A DNA stretch of 30,246 nt from Bacillota bacterium (GTDB taxonomy: Bacteria; Bacillota; Clostridia; Christensenellales; SZUA-584), in NCBI GenBank assembly GCA_023460085.1, contig JAEWRI010000047.1:1-30246 (forward strand), given 5' to 3'. Position 1 is the first letter of the stretch. Each line of letters begins with the position of its first letter. The notes beneath the pieces were generated by a model. The model was not told the origin of the DNA. It was given only the letters and a program-made list of their open reading frames with translations, and made no database searches. Below are positions 1-7,739 of this stretch, one piece after another. The translations under genes were made by a program, and so were the position numbers.

Positions 1-104
1 CAAACTTTCGTTTGCCCGGGCTCCTCTTCACAAATCTAGCGTTCTAAAGTATAGTGCTGATTCAGTTTTCAAGGTTCTCCTCCCGCCGTCCTTGCGAACC
101 GCGG
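1..104 (-). other. Probable rRNA operon leader (leftward)
   Basis: Read on the minus strand, this stretch follows two strong promoters and carries the phrase CTTGAAAACTGAAT, which is typical of the leader or spacer just before 16S/23S genes in Firmicutes. It also has a hairpin closed by GGTTC and GAACC (74-101) and, at the edge, CAAAC-GAAA-GTTTG (1-14). No mature rRNA sequence is inside the window, so the rRNA assignment is inferred from the promoter strength and the leader phrase. A tRNA or other stable-RNA operon is the alternative. Confidence 0.55.
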
Positions 105-110
105 ACTTGT

Positions 111-139
111 ATATTAACAAACCATTCCCGGTTTGTCAA
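111..139 (-). promoter_or_regulatory. Strong sigma-A promoter P1 of the leftward stable-RNA operon
   Basis: On the minus strand TTGACA (134-139) is followed by a 17-nt spacer and TAATAT (111-116). The -35 box is perfect and the spacing ideal. Transcription would begin near 104 and run off the left edge of the window. Confidence 0.75.
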
Positions 140-252
140 CACCGAATTGCTGTCACTTTTTCCCGCAGCTCCGCGGGAGTTTCAAGTTTCGCATGGGCCT
201 TGTCGAAAGGCTTTCCGGCATTTTTTACGCCCTCTTTTCAGGGCGCTCGATT

Positions 253-281
253 ATATTATCAAACCGGGCTTGCTTTGTCAA
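253..281 (-). promoter_or_regulatory. Strong sigma-A promoter P2 (upstream tandem copy)
   Basis: On the minus strand TTGACA (276-281), a 17-nt spacer and TAATAT (253-258) repeat the design of P1 142 bp upstream of it. The spacer shares the CCGG/GGTTTG character of P1. Tandem promoters of this kind are normal for rRNA operons. The rest of 140-430 holds no gene that I can support; a perfect 10-bp inverted repeat (301-310 and 331-340, GCGTTTTTTG / CAAAAAACGC) lies just upstream of P2. Confidence 0.75.
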
Positions 282-429
282 TACATGAGTCACATGAATC
301 GCGTTTTTTGTTTGCCCGCATTTGAGATATCAAAAAACGCACCTTCTGGTATCGGCCAGCGGGCCATACTACAACATCTTGCTTGTACAAAAGGAATGAG
401 GTCATTCTCTCTGCGGCAATTTGGTTAAA

Positions 430-600
430 TCATAAATTAACTTCACCTATTTTAATATTTTGTGAGAAATGATCTTGATAATATAGGGAGCCACCGCGCC
501 GAAAAAGTTCAGTATCTCTTTCCATACGTACAATTAAATTAGTTTCCGTCGGCTTTTCATCTGTCTTCCTCGTCACTATTATGTTGTACACCGTCTTCAT
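430..600 (-). CDS. Possible small protein, 56 residues
   Basis: A minus-strand ATG at 600 opens a 56-codon frame ending in TGA at 430. GGAGGGG lies three bases upstream of the ATG, a strong though tightly spaced ribosome site. The product begins MKTVYNIIVT and is rich in charged residues, with no membrane segment, cysteine pair or motif that I recognise. It follows the terminator of the alpha/beta hydrolase gene on the same strand and shows no clear promoter of its own, so it may be expressed by read-through. The reading frame could be chance; the ribosome site is the main support. Confidence 0.35.
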   Translation of the reverse strand: MKTVYNIIVTRKTDEKPTETNLIVRMERDTELFRRGGSLYYQDHFSQNIKIGEVNL

Positions 601-649
601 TTGCCCCTCCGGCGCCTACCATTTGGCGCACCTCATTCAATATAACACA

Positions 650-674
650 AAGGGCCGCGAAAAACGCGGCCCTT
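650..674 (-). terminator. Intrinsic terminator after the alpha/beta hydrolase gene
   Basis: AAGGGCCGCG, a five-base loop and CGCGGCCCTT form a perfect 10-bp stem 14 bp beyond the hydrolase stop. On the minus strand it is followed by the T-rich TGTGTTATATT. Confidence 0.7.
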
Positions 675-687
675 GCGTGTAATTGGT

Positions 688-2514
688 TTACAACCAGGTC
701 AGCGTATTCGAGCAGGCCATCAGGGTTACAATGATCCCATTTATAATGCCTGCCAGATAGGGATTATTTGTCGCCCGGTAGATCTTGCGGGAGATAACCG
801 TGGTCACCGCGAGAATAACCATGACGGCGATAAGCCAGAGCACCTGCATATTGGCTTGCGGCCAGGTCATAAATCCACTTGAGAAGAAATGGATATACTG
901 GATCGCCACCAATATTATTGCCGGGAAGGCATTGAAGAATGCCAATACAGCGGTATTAACCCATTTGCGTTTGCCAAGCGTGTTGTAATTGAATGAGTTT
1001 ACCGCCACAGACTGCGCCACATAGTAGATCAGGAACAACACCATGTATGGGAAGACAGCCGTGTATATTTTGGTCGCATCAAATGCCTTGACGGCGAGGA
1101 ACCATATACGGAAGTCTGTTTTGAAGAAATAATCTGCGAAGAATACGCAGCCGTAGGAAACTGCTACTACGATAAGCGCCAGCAGGACGGTCTTGCCCAG
1201 ATTTCTCAGGCTTACCTTAACGCCAGTATCCGCAAGGCTCAGGCCATTCTTCTTCCCGTAGAAGCGGTAGGCCGCGAACATGCAAAGGATAGCAAACACA
1301 CCGCATGCCGCCGCCCAGATCGAGATGCCCCAGGGAGAGCTCTGAGCAACGGGATCCTTTGTCATTGTAAACGAATTAACATTCAGCATGATAGGTAAGT
1401 ATGTCAGTGTGCCGAACAGCGCACCAGCGCCAATGCAGCCCCAAAACCATGCTTTCCCGCCGCGGGCGAAAGTTCTTGGCTCCACAGGCTCTTTTGCCCG
1501 AAGGGACGAGAAGAACGGAGTGAACACCATCAGAATGGCGAAGTTGATGATAAACATCACGAAACCGATCAGTCCGATCAGGTTGAAGAATTCTTTCCAC
1601 TGCCATACTTGGTTAGTTGCAGCTATCGGGTTGGGTGCGCCAAAAGCCTGGTCAAAGAATTCAATGGTCGCTGTTGTTGAGCGTTTGGAGAAGTGCGACC
1701 AAGGATGGGTTTGAGCGGGATTATAAATCACACGCATCGAGTCCACGCCGTCAATCGTCTGCTGATACACGGTCTCCGGAGCCCGCAAATCCTGGCCGCC
1801 GGGGTCTGTCCCGAAATACAGGAAAGACTGGGCGTTGGCGTATTTCAGAAAATCCCTTGGTGCGGTGGTGTTTCCATTCTCGTCCGTTGTGGAATGGAAG
1901 AACTCATCATACTGACACGCTATGATTCCGGTATCACGGCTGCCGTAGATATTGGTATATTCCTGTGTCTCAGCATCCGTATACGTGGCGTCGGCGCTGT
2001 TGAGCAGAACGGCGGCAATCAACTGAACAGGAGCCGCATTGTCTTCCGTTACGGCGACATTGCAGGACATGCCTCCAAGCGAGTGCCCTGTGATGCCAAT
2101 GCTGGAAGTGTCAACATAGTTCAATGAAGCCAGCATCTTGACCGCTTCATACATACCCGTCGTAACGGTACCGATATCCGCGACATCTTCAGAATACCCA
2201 TGCGAATACATGTCCATCGAAAGCACGATAAAACCGCGCCGAGACAGTTCCACATAGTTTGCATCCTGCATTTCACGATTGTTATACATGCCGTGGCTTG
2301 TTACAATCGCCGGAGCCGGGTTTTCCGCGGATACTCCCTCAGGGATAAAAAGCAATCCGCTCATTTCAAGTCCCTGCGTCGTTTCCCAGCGCAGATCTTT
2401 CACCGTAACTTTTCCCCAGGAGTTCTGGATACAGGATGCGAAAATCATGCCGACCAGCATCAGCACGATGGCAACACAGATCCAACCCTTTGCCCTCTTT
2501 TTGGTTTTTTCCAT
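688..2514 (-). CDS. Membrane-anchored alpha/beta hydrolase with a polytopic C-terminal domain
   Basis: This 608-residue protein joins a serine hydrolase to a membrane domain. Residues 11-30 form an N-terminal membrane anchor or uncleaved signal. An alpha/beta-hydrolase fold follows: an oxyanion-type HG at 74-75, the nucleophile elbow GHSLGG at 143-148 (Ser145) and a late His at 270 or 274. From about residue 310 to the end come roughly eight hydrophobic segments. The hydrolase part therefore probably faces outside the membrane. The substrate is unknown; the fold resembles dienelactone-hydrolase/peptidase-like esterases. I place the start at 2514, not at the longer frame's ATG at 2562, because AGGAG sits at the right distance only there. 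It is a single gene with its own promoter and terminator. Confidence 0.75.
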   Translation of the reverse strand: MEKTKKRAKGWICVAIVLMLVGMIFASCIQNSWGKVTVKDLRWETTQGLEMSGLLFIPEGVSAENPAPAIVTSHGMYNNREMQDANYVELSRRGFIVLSMDMYSHGYSEDVADIGTVTTGMYEAVKMLASLNYVDTSSIGITGHSLGGMSCNVAVTEDNAAPVQLIAAVLLNSADATYTDAETQEYTNIYGSRDTGIIACQYDEFFHSTTDENGNTTAPRDFLKYANAQSFLYFGTDPGGQDLRAPETVYQQTIDGVDSMRVIYNPAQTHPWSHFSKRSTTATIEFFDQAFGAPNPIAATNQVWQWKEFFNLIGLIGFVMFIINFAILMVFTPFFSSLRAKEPVEPRTFARGGKAWFWGCIGAGALFGTLTYLPIMLNVNSFTMTKDPVAQSSPWGISIWAAACGVFAILCMFAAYRFYGKKNGLSLADTGVKVSLRNLGKTVLLALIVVAVSYGCVFFADYFFKTDFRIWFLAVKAFDATKIYTAVFPYMVLFLIYYVAQSVAVNSFNYNTLGKRKWVNTAVLAFFNAFPAIILVAIQYIHFFSSGFMTWPQANMQVLWLIAVMVILAVTTVISRKIYRATNNPYLAGIINGIIVTLMACSNTLTWL

Positions 2515-2667
2515 ATACTTTCTCCTCTCCTCATAATAAATCAGGAATATAACTGCGCACATAATACGCAGGGGCTTAAGCTAAACCTCCTTTCCGGTGC
2601 TATCATGAGAAATAGGGTTAAAAACAAAAAAGCGAAATACAAAAAGCCGTTATTCCCGGAAACAACT

Positions 2668-2699
2668 TTTCATACTTCACTCAAAACTCACGTATGAAA
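2668..2699. repeat. Inverted repeat in the hydrolase 5' region
   Basis: TTTCATAC (2668-2675) and GTATGAAA (2692-2699) are perfect 8-bp inverted arms with a 16-nt centre. They lie between the predicted promoter (2721-2750) and the hydrolase start, so they could be an operator or an mRNA hairpin. No family is recognised. Confidence 0.4.
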
Positions 2700-2720
2700 T
2701 CTCTATTCAATTACATATAT

Positions 2721-2750
2721 ACTCTACAATATTCAAATACGCCCTGTCAA
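2721..2750 (-). promoter_or_regulatory. Probable promoter of the alpha/beta hydrolase gene
   Basis: On the minus strand TTGACA (2745-2750) precedes TAGAGT (2721-2726) with an 18-nt spacer. The -35 box is perfect and the -10 box matches 4 of 6. It implies a 5' untranslated region of about 200 nt. Confidence 0.45.
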
Positions 2751-2859
2751 TATGTATTTCGCGTTAAATATTCACCGTCTGTACCCGGAGGGGCGCCGCC
2801 AGCTCATGCCAACAAACGCCCCCGTCGCTCTTCGCCAGCACATTCCCCGGTTTTATTTC

Positions 2860-4359
2860 CTACTCATGCCCCGCCGGTTCTTCCCAGCCAAGGCTGCGTC
2901 CCACAGCCCTGCGCCACCCATTCAGCAGCTTTTCGCGCCGTTCGCTTTCCATATCCGGCGCAAAGCAGCCGTCGCAGCTCCACAGTTTTTTGATTTCGCC
3001 GGTGTTCTTCCATATACCCACCGCCAGCCCGGCCAGATACGCCACGCCCAGCGCGGTCGTCTCGCGTACCTTCGGGCGGCTGACAGGTTTGTTAAGGATA
3101 TCCGCCTGAAACTGCATCAGGAACTTATCCCGGCTCGCGCCTCCGTCCACATTGAGCGCGCTGAGCGTGATGCCGCTGTCCTTCTCCATGGCCTCCACAA
3201 GCTCGAGGCTCTGGTATGCAATGGACTCCTGCGCCGCACGAATGATGTGCTCCCGCCGCGTGCCGCGCGTGATGCCGACGATACAGCCCCGCGCGTACAT
3301 GTCCCAGTACGGCGCACCCAGGCCGGTAAATGCGGGTACGAGGTATACCCCGTCCGTATCGTCCACCTTCTGGGCGTAATATTCCGCGTCACGGCTTTCC
3401 GTTATAAAGCGCATCTCGTCGCGCAGCCACTGGATGACCGCGCCGCCCACGAATACGCTGCCCTCCAGCGCGTACTGCACCTTGCCGTTAAGGCCAATGG
3501 CGATGGTCGTCAGCAGTCCGTTTTGACTGTCCACCGGCGTTTCTCCGGTGTTCATCAGCAGAAAACAGCCTGTGCCATACGTGTTCTTCGCTTCGCCTCT
3601 CTCAAAACACGTCTGCCCGAACAATGCTGCCTGCTGGTCGCCCGCGATGCCCGCAATGGGGATCTTCGTGCCCTGCACCACCGCGTAGCCATATACCTCG
3701 CTGCTGCTGCATACCTTGGGCAGCATGGCCCGCGGGATATCCAAAGCGGCCAGCAGCTTATCGTCCCAGTCCAGCTTTTTAATATTGTAGATCATGGTAC
3801 GCGAAGCGTTGGTGTAATCCGTGACGTGATGCGCGCCGTCCGTCAGCTTCCAGATCAGCCAGCTGTCCACCGTGCCAAACAGCACCTCGCCCCGCCGCGC
3901 GCGCTCCTTTGCGCCTTCCACGTTGTCTAGAATCCACTTGATCTTGGTGCCGGAGAAATACGCGTCCGGTACAAGGCCCGTAGCCTCGCGGATATAATCG
4001 GTAAGCCCTGCTTTTTTCAGGCCATCGGTAATCTCAGCGGTGCGGCGGCACTGCCACACGATCGCGTTGTAGATGGGCCTGCCGGTGGTTTTGTCCCACA
4101 GTACCGTGGTCTCACGCTGGTTCGCGATGCCGATGGCCGCGATATCGCGCACATCCACACCGCTTTTGGCGATAACCTCCATCATCACACCGTACTGGGA
4201 CGAGTAGATTTCCATGGGGTCATGCTCCACCCAGCCCTGCTTCGGGTAATACTGCGTAAATTCACGCTGCGCCATTTCAACGATGTTCTGCTGTTCGTCA
4301 AACAGTATCGCGCGCGAGCTGGTGGTGCCTTGATCCAGCGCCAGTAGATATTTTGGCAT
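2860..4359 (-). CDS. glpK: Glycerol kinase
   Basis: This 499-residue enzyme phosphorylates glycerol to sn-glycerol 3-phosphate with ATP in the cytoplasm, the entry step of glycerol catabolism. It is full length for the FGGY kinase family. The N-terminal phosphate-binding DQGTTSSR starts at residue 9, followed by the glycerol-site motifs VEHDP and NQRETT, and the second FGGY domain carries GIAGDQQAALFG and NTYGTGCF. A ribosome site GGAGAGG stands ahead of the ATG. The gene lies downstream of glpP but has its own promoter and an attenuator in its leader (4409-4507), so it is probably made when glycerol 3-phosphate activates GlpP. No glpF or glpD is present in the window. Confidence 0.97.
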   Translation of the reverse strand: MPKYLLALDQGTTSSRAILFDEQQNIVEMAQREFTQYYPKQGWVEHDPMEIYSSQYGVMMEVIAKSGVDVRDIAAIGIANQRETTVLWDKTTGRPIYNAIVWQCRRTAEITDGLKKAGLTDYIREATGLVPDAYFSGTKIKWILDNVEGAKERARRGEVLFGTVDSWLIWKLTDGAHHVTDYTNASRTMIYNIKKLDWDDKLLAALDIPRAMLPKVCSSSEVYGYAVVQGTKIPIAGIAGDQQAALFGQTCFERGEAKNTYGTGCFLLMNTGETPVDSQNGLLTTIAIGLNGKVQYALEGSVFVGGAVIQWLRDEMRFITESRDAEYYAQKVDDTDGVYLVPAFTGLGAPYWDMYARGCIVGITRGTRREHIIRAAQESIAYQSLELVEAMEKDSGITLSALNVDGGASRDKFLMQFQADILNKPVSRPKVRETTALGVAYLAGLAVGIWKNTGEIKKLWSCDGCFAPDMESERREKLLNGWRRAVGRSLGWEEPAGHE

Positions 4360-4408
4360 GGAACCTCTCCTTTTCTTTTTTTCAAAGGACTTATTCAGTC
4401 CATCACTG

Positions 4409-4465
4409 AAAAAAATAAAGCCGACGTGCCGTACTTGTTTCGCTCTCTAATCTCTGAAACAGTAC
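4409..4465 (-). promoter_or_regulatory. glpK leader attenuator, probable GlpP target
   Basis: The minus-strand leader can form two competing hairpins. The antiterminator pairs 4456-4465 (GTACTGTTTC) with 4431-4441 (GAAAC, one bulged A, then AGTAC). The terminator pairs AAGT-CGG with CGGCTT-side bases (4418-4436) and is followed by TTTATTTTTTT. The two share the AAGTAC segment and so exclude each other. The same layout and the shared ten bases TGTTTCGCTC (plus strand, 4436-4445) recur in the glpP leader. GlpP is known to antiterminate glycerol genes when glycerol 3-phosphate is bound; that it does so here is inferred. Confidence 0.65.
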
Positions 4466-4477
4466 ATATGATAACTG

Positions 4478-4507
4478 ATGATATCATAAGCTGCAGCCAC
4501 AAATCAA
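4478..4507 (-). promoter_or_regulatory. glpK promoter
   Basis: On the minus strand TTGATT (4502-4507), an 18-nt spacer and TATCAT (4478-4483) form a fair sigma-A promoter. It sits immediately after the glpP stop and just upstream of the attenuator. The identical boxes TTGATT and TATCAT drive glpP. Confidence 0.65.
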
Positions 4508-4528
4508 ACGATACCCCGCAGGGATACC

Positions 4529-5095
4529 CTACAGCCAAATCACCCGGTTGGAGGTTGAGATAGCCGCGGCACCCGCGTTAAGCGCGCTGCTGATATCCTC
4601 ACTGTCTGTAATTAATCCGCCCGCAATGATGGGCTTTGTCACACAGCGGCACAGCGTTTTGATGATTTTCGGCATCACTCCGGGGAGTATTTCTATGGCA
4701 TCGGCGGAGCTGGAAAGCTGCTTTCCGAAATTGCTCATGGCAATCGAGTCGAGTATAAAGAACCGCTGTACCGTAAGCAGATTATACGCTTTGGCACATT
4801 TGATAATGTTCGGTTTGGTCGAGATGATGCCATCCGCCCGGGTATTGTTTGCAATATAATCCACCGCAACATCTCTGGATGCAAGCCCGTCAATCAAATC
4901 GATGTGAACAAACACAAGTTTGCTTGCGCTTTTTACTTTCGATACGATGCCGGGTATGTTCACAATATCCCCATGGAGTATAAACACAATATTGCATCGG
5001 CTCGCAAGTACATTTTCCAACCCGTTCGCGTCTTTCACAGCCGCGACAACCTTGCTCGTTCTCAATAACTGCGTAAAATCTTTACGCTCTGCCAT
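4529..5095 (-). CDS. glpP: Glycerol uptake operon antiterminator GlpP
   Basis: This 188-residue protein belongs to the GlpP family, RNA-binding antiterminators that sense glycerol 3-phosphate and let polymerase pass a leader terminator. Family motifs are VHIDLIDG (about residue 63), ADGIISTKPN, QRFFILDS, EILPGVMPK and the phosphate-binding PIIAGGLI (about 155) of its small TIM-barrel-like fold. Length is normal. GGAGGGGGG precedes the ATG at 5095. A perfect 7-bp hairpin (GCAACGG-loop-CCGTTGC, 5112-5128) stands just above that ribosome site and might tune translation. It is followed on the same strand by glpK. Its own leader carries a copy of the glpK attenuator, which suggests self-regulation. 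Confidence 0.93.
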   Translation of the reverse strand: MAERKDFTQLLRTSKVVAAVKDANGLENVLASRCNIVFILHGDIVNIPGIVSKVKSASKLVFVHIDLIDGLASRDVAVDYIANNTRADGIISTKPNIIKCAKAYNLLTVQRFFILDSIAMSNFGKQLSSSADAIEILPGVMPKIIKTLCRCVTKPIIAGGLITDSEDISSALNAGAAAISTSNRVIWL

Positions 5096-5191
5096 ATGCC
5101 CCCCTCCAACAGCAACGGGCTCCGTTGCCCAAACTCATATACATCTATTTTTTACCGTAAAACAAAACCGTATGTTTTATGCCTGGCAAAT

Positions 5192-5252
5192 AAAAAAACG
5201 ACGCAAATATAGCCCATGTGCTATATCTGTTTCGCTCACTCTCCCAACAGAT
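5192..5252 (-). promoter_or_regulatory. glpP leader attenuator, probable autoregulatory GlpP target
   Basis: On the minus strand ATCTGTT (5246-5252) pairs perfectly with AACAGAT (5225-5231) to form an antiterminator. The alternative hairpin ATATAGC-loop-GCTATAT (5207-5226), which can be extended by CAG/TTG and CGA/TCG, runs straight into seven T residues (5192-5198) and is a good intrinsic terminator. The two hairpins overlap at AACAGAT, so only one can form. The layout matches the glpK leader. Confidence 0.65.
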
Positions 5253-5259
5253 TGTATTC

Positions 5260-5288
5260 ATGATATCACAAGTACATATGATAATCAA
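5260..5288 (-). promoter_or_regulatory. glpP promoter
   Basis: On the minus strand TTGATT (5283-5288), a 17-nt spacer and TATCAT (5260-5265). The phrase TTATCATATGTACT in the spacer also occurs next to the glpK promoter (about 4461-4474). It diverges from the glnN promoter 72 bp away. Confidence 0.65.
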
Positions 5289-5359
5289 TCTATAAATAAG
5301 CCCGAGATCCCCGCTGCCTGCATTTGTACAAAATAGCGCCTGCCCTGCCCAAGTTATTA

Positions 5360-5388
5360 TTGACTTTATCAACTCTTGCAGATAAAAT
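5360..5388 (+). promoter_or_regulatory. glnN promoter
   Basis: TTGACT (5360-5365), a 17-nt spacer and TAAAAT (5383-5388) make a strong sigma-A promoter. Transcription should start near 5395, giving a leader of about 78 nt that consists mostly of the attenuator. Confidence 0.75.
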
Positions 5389-5405
5389 ACATATAAATAT
5401 AGTTA

Positions 5406-5457
5406 GGAACGAAGACGTTTCGCGATTTACATTTTTCGTGGACGTCTTTTTATATTT
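5406..5457 (+). promoter_or_regulatory. glnN 5' attenuator (antiterminator/terminator pair)
   Basis: AAGACGT (5412-5418) pairs with ACGTCTT (5442-5448), with an inner CGCGA/TCGTG helix, and is followed by TTTTTATATTT: a convincing terminator only a few bases above the glnN ribosome site. An alternative small hairpin GGAAC-GAAGAC-GTTTC (5406-5421) uses the terminator's left arm. This is the arrangement used by ANTAR antiterminators, and clostridial glutamine synthetase genes are known to be linked with such regulators. The loop has G rather than A at position 1 and no second hairpin is seen, so the ANTAR link is only a possibility. Confidence 0.6.
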
Positions 5458-5472
5458 CAGGAGGTTATGTAT

Positions 5473-7554
5473 ATGGCAAAAGACACATTTGTCGCACCGC
5501 AGGAAATTTTCGGCGAATACGTTTTCAGCGAAGCGGTGATGAAGGAACGCCTTTCCAAAGCTACCGTTAAAATCTTAAAGCGGACCATAGAGTCCGGGGA
5601 ACCGCTCGACTCTTCCATCGCGGACGAAGTCGCCTCGACGATGAAGGCATGGGCATTGGAGCATGGCGCGACGCATTTCACCCACTGGTTCCAGCCGATG
5701 ACCGGCATCACGGCCGAGAAGCACGACGCGTTTATCTCGCCCACCGGCGACGGCAACGTGATACTGGAGTTCTCCGGCAAGGAGCTTATCAAGGGCGAAC
5801 CGGATGCGTCCTCTTTCCCCTCGGGCGGCCTGCGCGAAACCGCCGCGGCGAGAGGCTACACCGCATGGGACTGCACGTCTCCGGCCTTTGTGAAGGAAGG
5901 CACGCTGTACATTCCTACCGCATTCTTCTCGTACACGGGCGAAATCCTCGACAAGAAAGCGCCCCTGCTGCGCAGCGTGGAAGCGCTCAGCAAGCAGGCC
6001 CTGCGAGTCCTCAAGGCGTTTGGCAATACGACCTCCCGTCAGGTGGTTTCCACCGTCGGCCCGGAGCAGGAATACTTCATCATCAACCGCGAACTTTATG
6101 AGAAGCGGCTTGACCTGATGCTCACCGGCCGCACGCTGTTCGGCGCCAAGCCCCCCAAGGGCCAGGAGCTGGAGGATCAGTACTTCGGCCGTCTGCGCCT
6201 CAAGATCTCCGCGTTCATGCACGAGCTGGACGAAGAGCTCTGGAAGCTCGGCATCACCGCCAAAACCAAGCACAACGAGGTGGCTCCGGCTCAGCACGAG
6301 CTCGCCATCATCTTCGACCCGGCTTCCATGGCTGCGGACCATAATCTGCTCGTCATGGAAATGATGAAGCGCATCGCCAAAAAGCACGGCCTCACCGCCC
6401 TGCTGCACGAGAAGCCGTTTGCGGGCGTCAACGGCAGCGGCAAGCACATCAACTGGTCCATGGCGACCAACGACGGCATCAACCTGCTGGAACCTGGCTA
6501 CAAGCCGATTGAGAACGAGCAGTTCCTGATCTTCCTCGCCGCAGTCGTCAAGGCTGTGGATGAGTACGCCGAAATCCTGCGCCTCTCCGTGGCGAGCGCG
6601 GGCAACGACCACCGTCTGGGCGCTAACGAGGCTCCTCCGGCAATCATCTCCATGTTCGTCGGCAACGAGCTGCAGGCCATTATCGACTCGATCATCAAGG
6701 GCAACACCTATGTGGACAACGGCCGCGTCAAGACGAACCTTGGCATCAAGTCGCTGCCGGTCATCACCGAGGATGCGACCGACCGCAACCGCACCTCGCC
6801 GTTCGCGTTCACGGGCAACAAGTTCGAGTTCCGTATGTGCGGCTCTTCCAGCAACATCGCGGAAGCCTGCTTCACAATCAACACCATCGTGGCTCAGACG
6901 CTGTCCGAAATCGCCGACACGTTTGACAAGGCCGCCGATATCAAAGCGGCTGCCATGGATGTGGCGAAGAACATCTTCACCCAGCATCAGCGCATCATTT
7001 TCAACGGCAACAACTACTCCGAGGAGTGGGTGGCCGAGGCGGCGAAGCGCGGCCTGCCGAACATTGGCAACACCGTTCTCGCCATCAAGGAAATCAAGGC
7101 CGAGAAGAACAAGCTCGTGTTCGAGAAGATGGGCGTGCTGAACGAGAAGGAAATCGAGTCCCGCTATGAGATCCTGCTCGACAACTACTCCAAGACCATC
7201 AACGTCGAAGCGCTCACGCTGGCCGACATCACCGACCGCCAGCTGCTGCCCGCCATCCTCGGCTACGCGCTGAAGCTCGCGGAGATCGCTGACAAGGCCG
7301 GCAGCGCCACCGCGAAGAAGCACCTTGCGAAGGTCAACGCGCTGGCCGACACCATTGACGCGAAGCTGGACGCGCTCAAAGCCGCGCTGGAAACGGTCAG
7401 TGTGGACTGCGCGTATCAGACGGCACTGAATTACCACGACAAAGTGGTGGCCGCCATGGCCGAGCTGCGCGATGCGATCGACACCATTGAGCCCATTATG
7501 CCCGCCGACGTATGGCCCGTTCCGGTATACGCCGATCTCTTGTTCCGGGTCTGA
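5473..7554 (+). CDS. glnN: Glutamine synthetase type III
   Basis: This 693-residue enzyme makes glutamine from glutamate, ammonia and ATP in the cytoplasm. The length of about 700 and the N-terminal GSIII extension before the catalytic domain set it apart from the 440-470-residue type I enzyme. Recognisable catalytic stretches are GPEQEYF (Mg/glutamate binding, about residue 196), KTKHNEVAPAQHE, the glycine-rich NGSGKHINWS and RMCGSSSNIAEA. The ATG at 5473 is preferred over 5467 because AGGAGG (5459-5464) is eight bases before the former and only two before the latter. It is transcribed alone between an attenuated leader and a strong terminator. Its leader suggests nitrogen-responsive control through RNA. 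Codon use is strongly GC-biased, in keeping with high expression. Confidence 0.97.
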   Translation: MAKDTFVAPQEIFGEYVFSEAVMKERLSKATVKILKRTIESGEPLDSSIADEVASTMKAWALEHGATHFTHWFQPMTGITAEKHDAFISPTGDGNVILEFSGKELIKGEPDASSFPSGGLRETAAARGYTAWDCTSPAFVKEGTLYIPTAFFSYTGEILDKKAPLLRSVEALSKQALRVLKAFGNTTSRQVVSTVGPEQEYFIINRELYEKRLDLMLTGRTLFGAKPPKGQELEDQYFGRLRLKISAFMHELDEELWKLGITAKTKHNEVAPAQHELAIIFDPASMAADHNLLVMEMMKRIAKKHGLTALLHEKPFAGVNGSGKHINWSMATNDGINLLEPGYKPIENEQFLIFLAAVVKAVDEYAEILRLSVASAGNDHRLGANEAPPAIISMFVGNELQAIIDSIIKGNTYVDNGRVKTNLGIKSLPVITEDATDRNRTSPFAFTGNKFEFRMCGSSSNIAEACFTINTIVAQTLSEIADTFDKAADIKAAAMDVAKNIFTQHQRIIFNGNNYSEEWVAEAAKRGLPNIGNTVLAIKEIKAEKNKLVFEKMGVLNEKEIESRYEILLDNYSKTINVEALTLADITDRQLLPAILGYALKLAEIADKAGSATAKKHLAKVNALADTIDAKLDALKAALETVSVDCAYQTALNYHDKVVAAMAELRDAIDTIEPIMPADVWPVPVYADLLFRV

Positions 7555-7569
7555 TCCCAGCATTCTCAG

Positions 7570-7605
7570 CCCCGCGGTATCCACCGCGGGGCATTTTTAG
7601 TTTTT
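7570..7605 (+). terminator. glnN terminator
   Basis: CCCCGCGG (7570-7577), a six-base loop and CCGCGGGG (7584-7591) form a perfect 8-bp stem. It is followed by CATTTTTAGTTTTT, 15 bp beyond the stop codon. Confidence 0.9.
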
Positions 7606-7681
7606 CAGCGTTTTACAGCCTGCGCTACGCAAACAAACATAAATATAATTAATTTAAATATTAAGATTTTTAATATCAGTA

Positions 7682-7710
7682 TTGACATTATTAATTTTAA
7701 AGCGTATAAA
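7682..7710 (+). promoter_or_regulatory. Promoter of the DUF2089-SHOCT-holin operon
   Basis: TTGACA (7682-7687), a 17-nt spacer and TATAAA (7705-7710), in an AT-rich stretch. The -35 box is perfect and the -10 box has 5 of 6. Confidence 0.8.
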
Positions 7711-7739
7711 TAAAGCATAAAATGAATTCGGAGAAATAC

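Noticed and set aside
259..405. 48-codon minus-strand frame overlapping promoter P2
   Set aside because: It has only a poor purine stretch ahead of the ATG, and its end lies within the P2 promoter.
5575..7584. 669-codon open frame antisense to glnN
   Set aside because: It is the complement of a certain gene in GC-rich sequence, has no ribosome site, and its Arg/Val/Gly/His-rich product looks like no protein. The same holds for the long antisense frames over pckG (9578-11302), ftsH (12488-14200), mnmG (17366-19030) and glpK (2752-3930).
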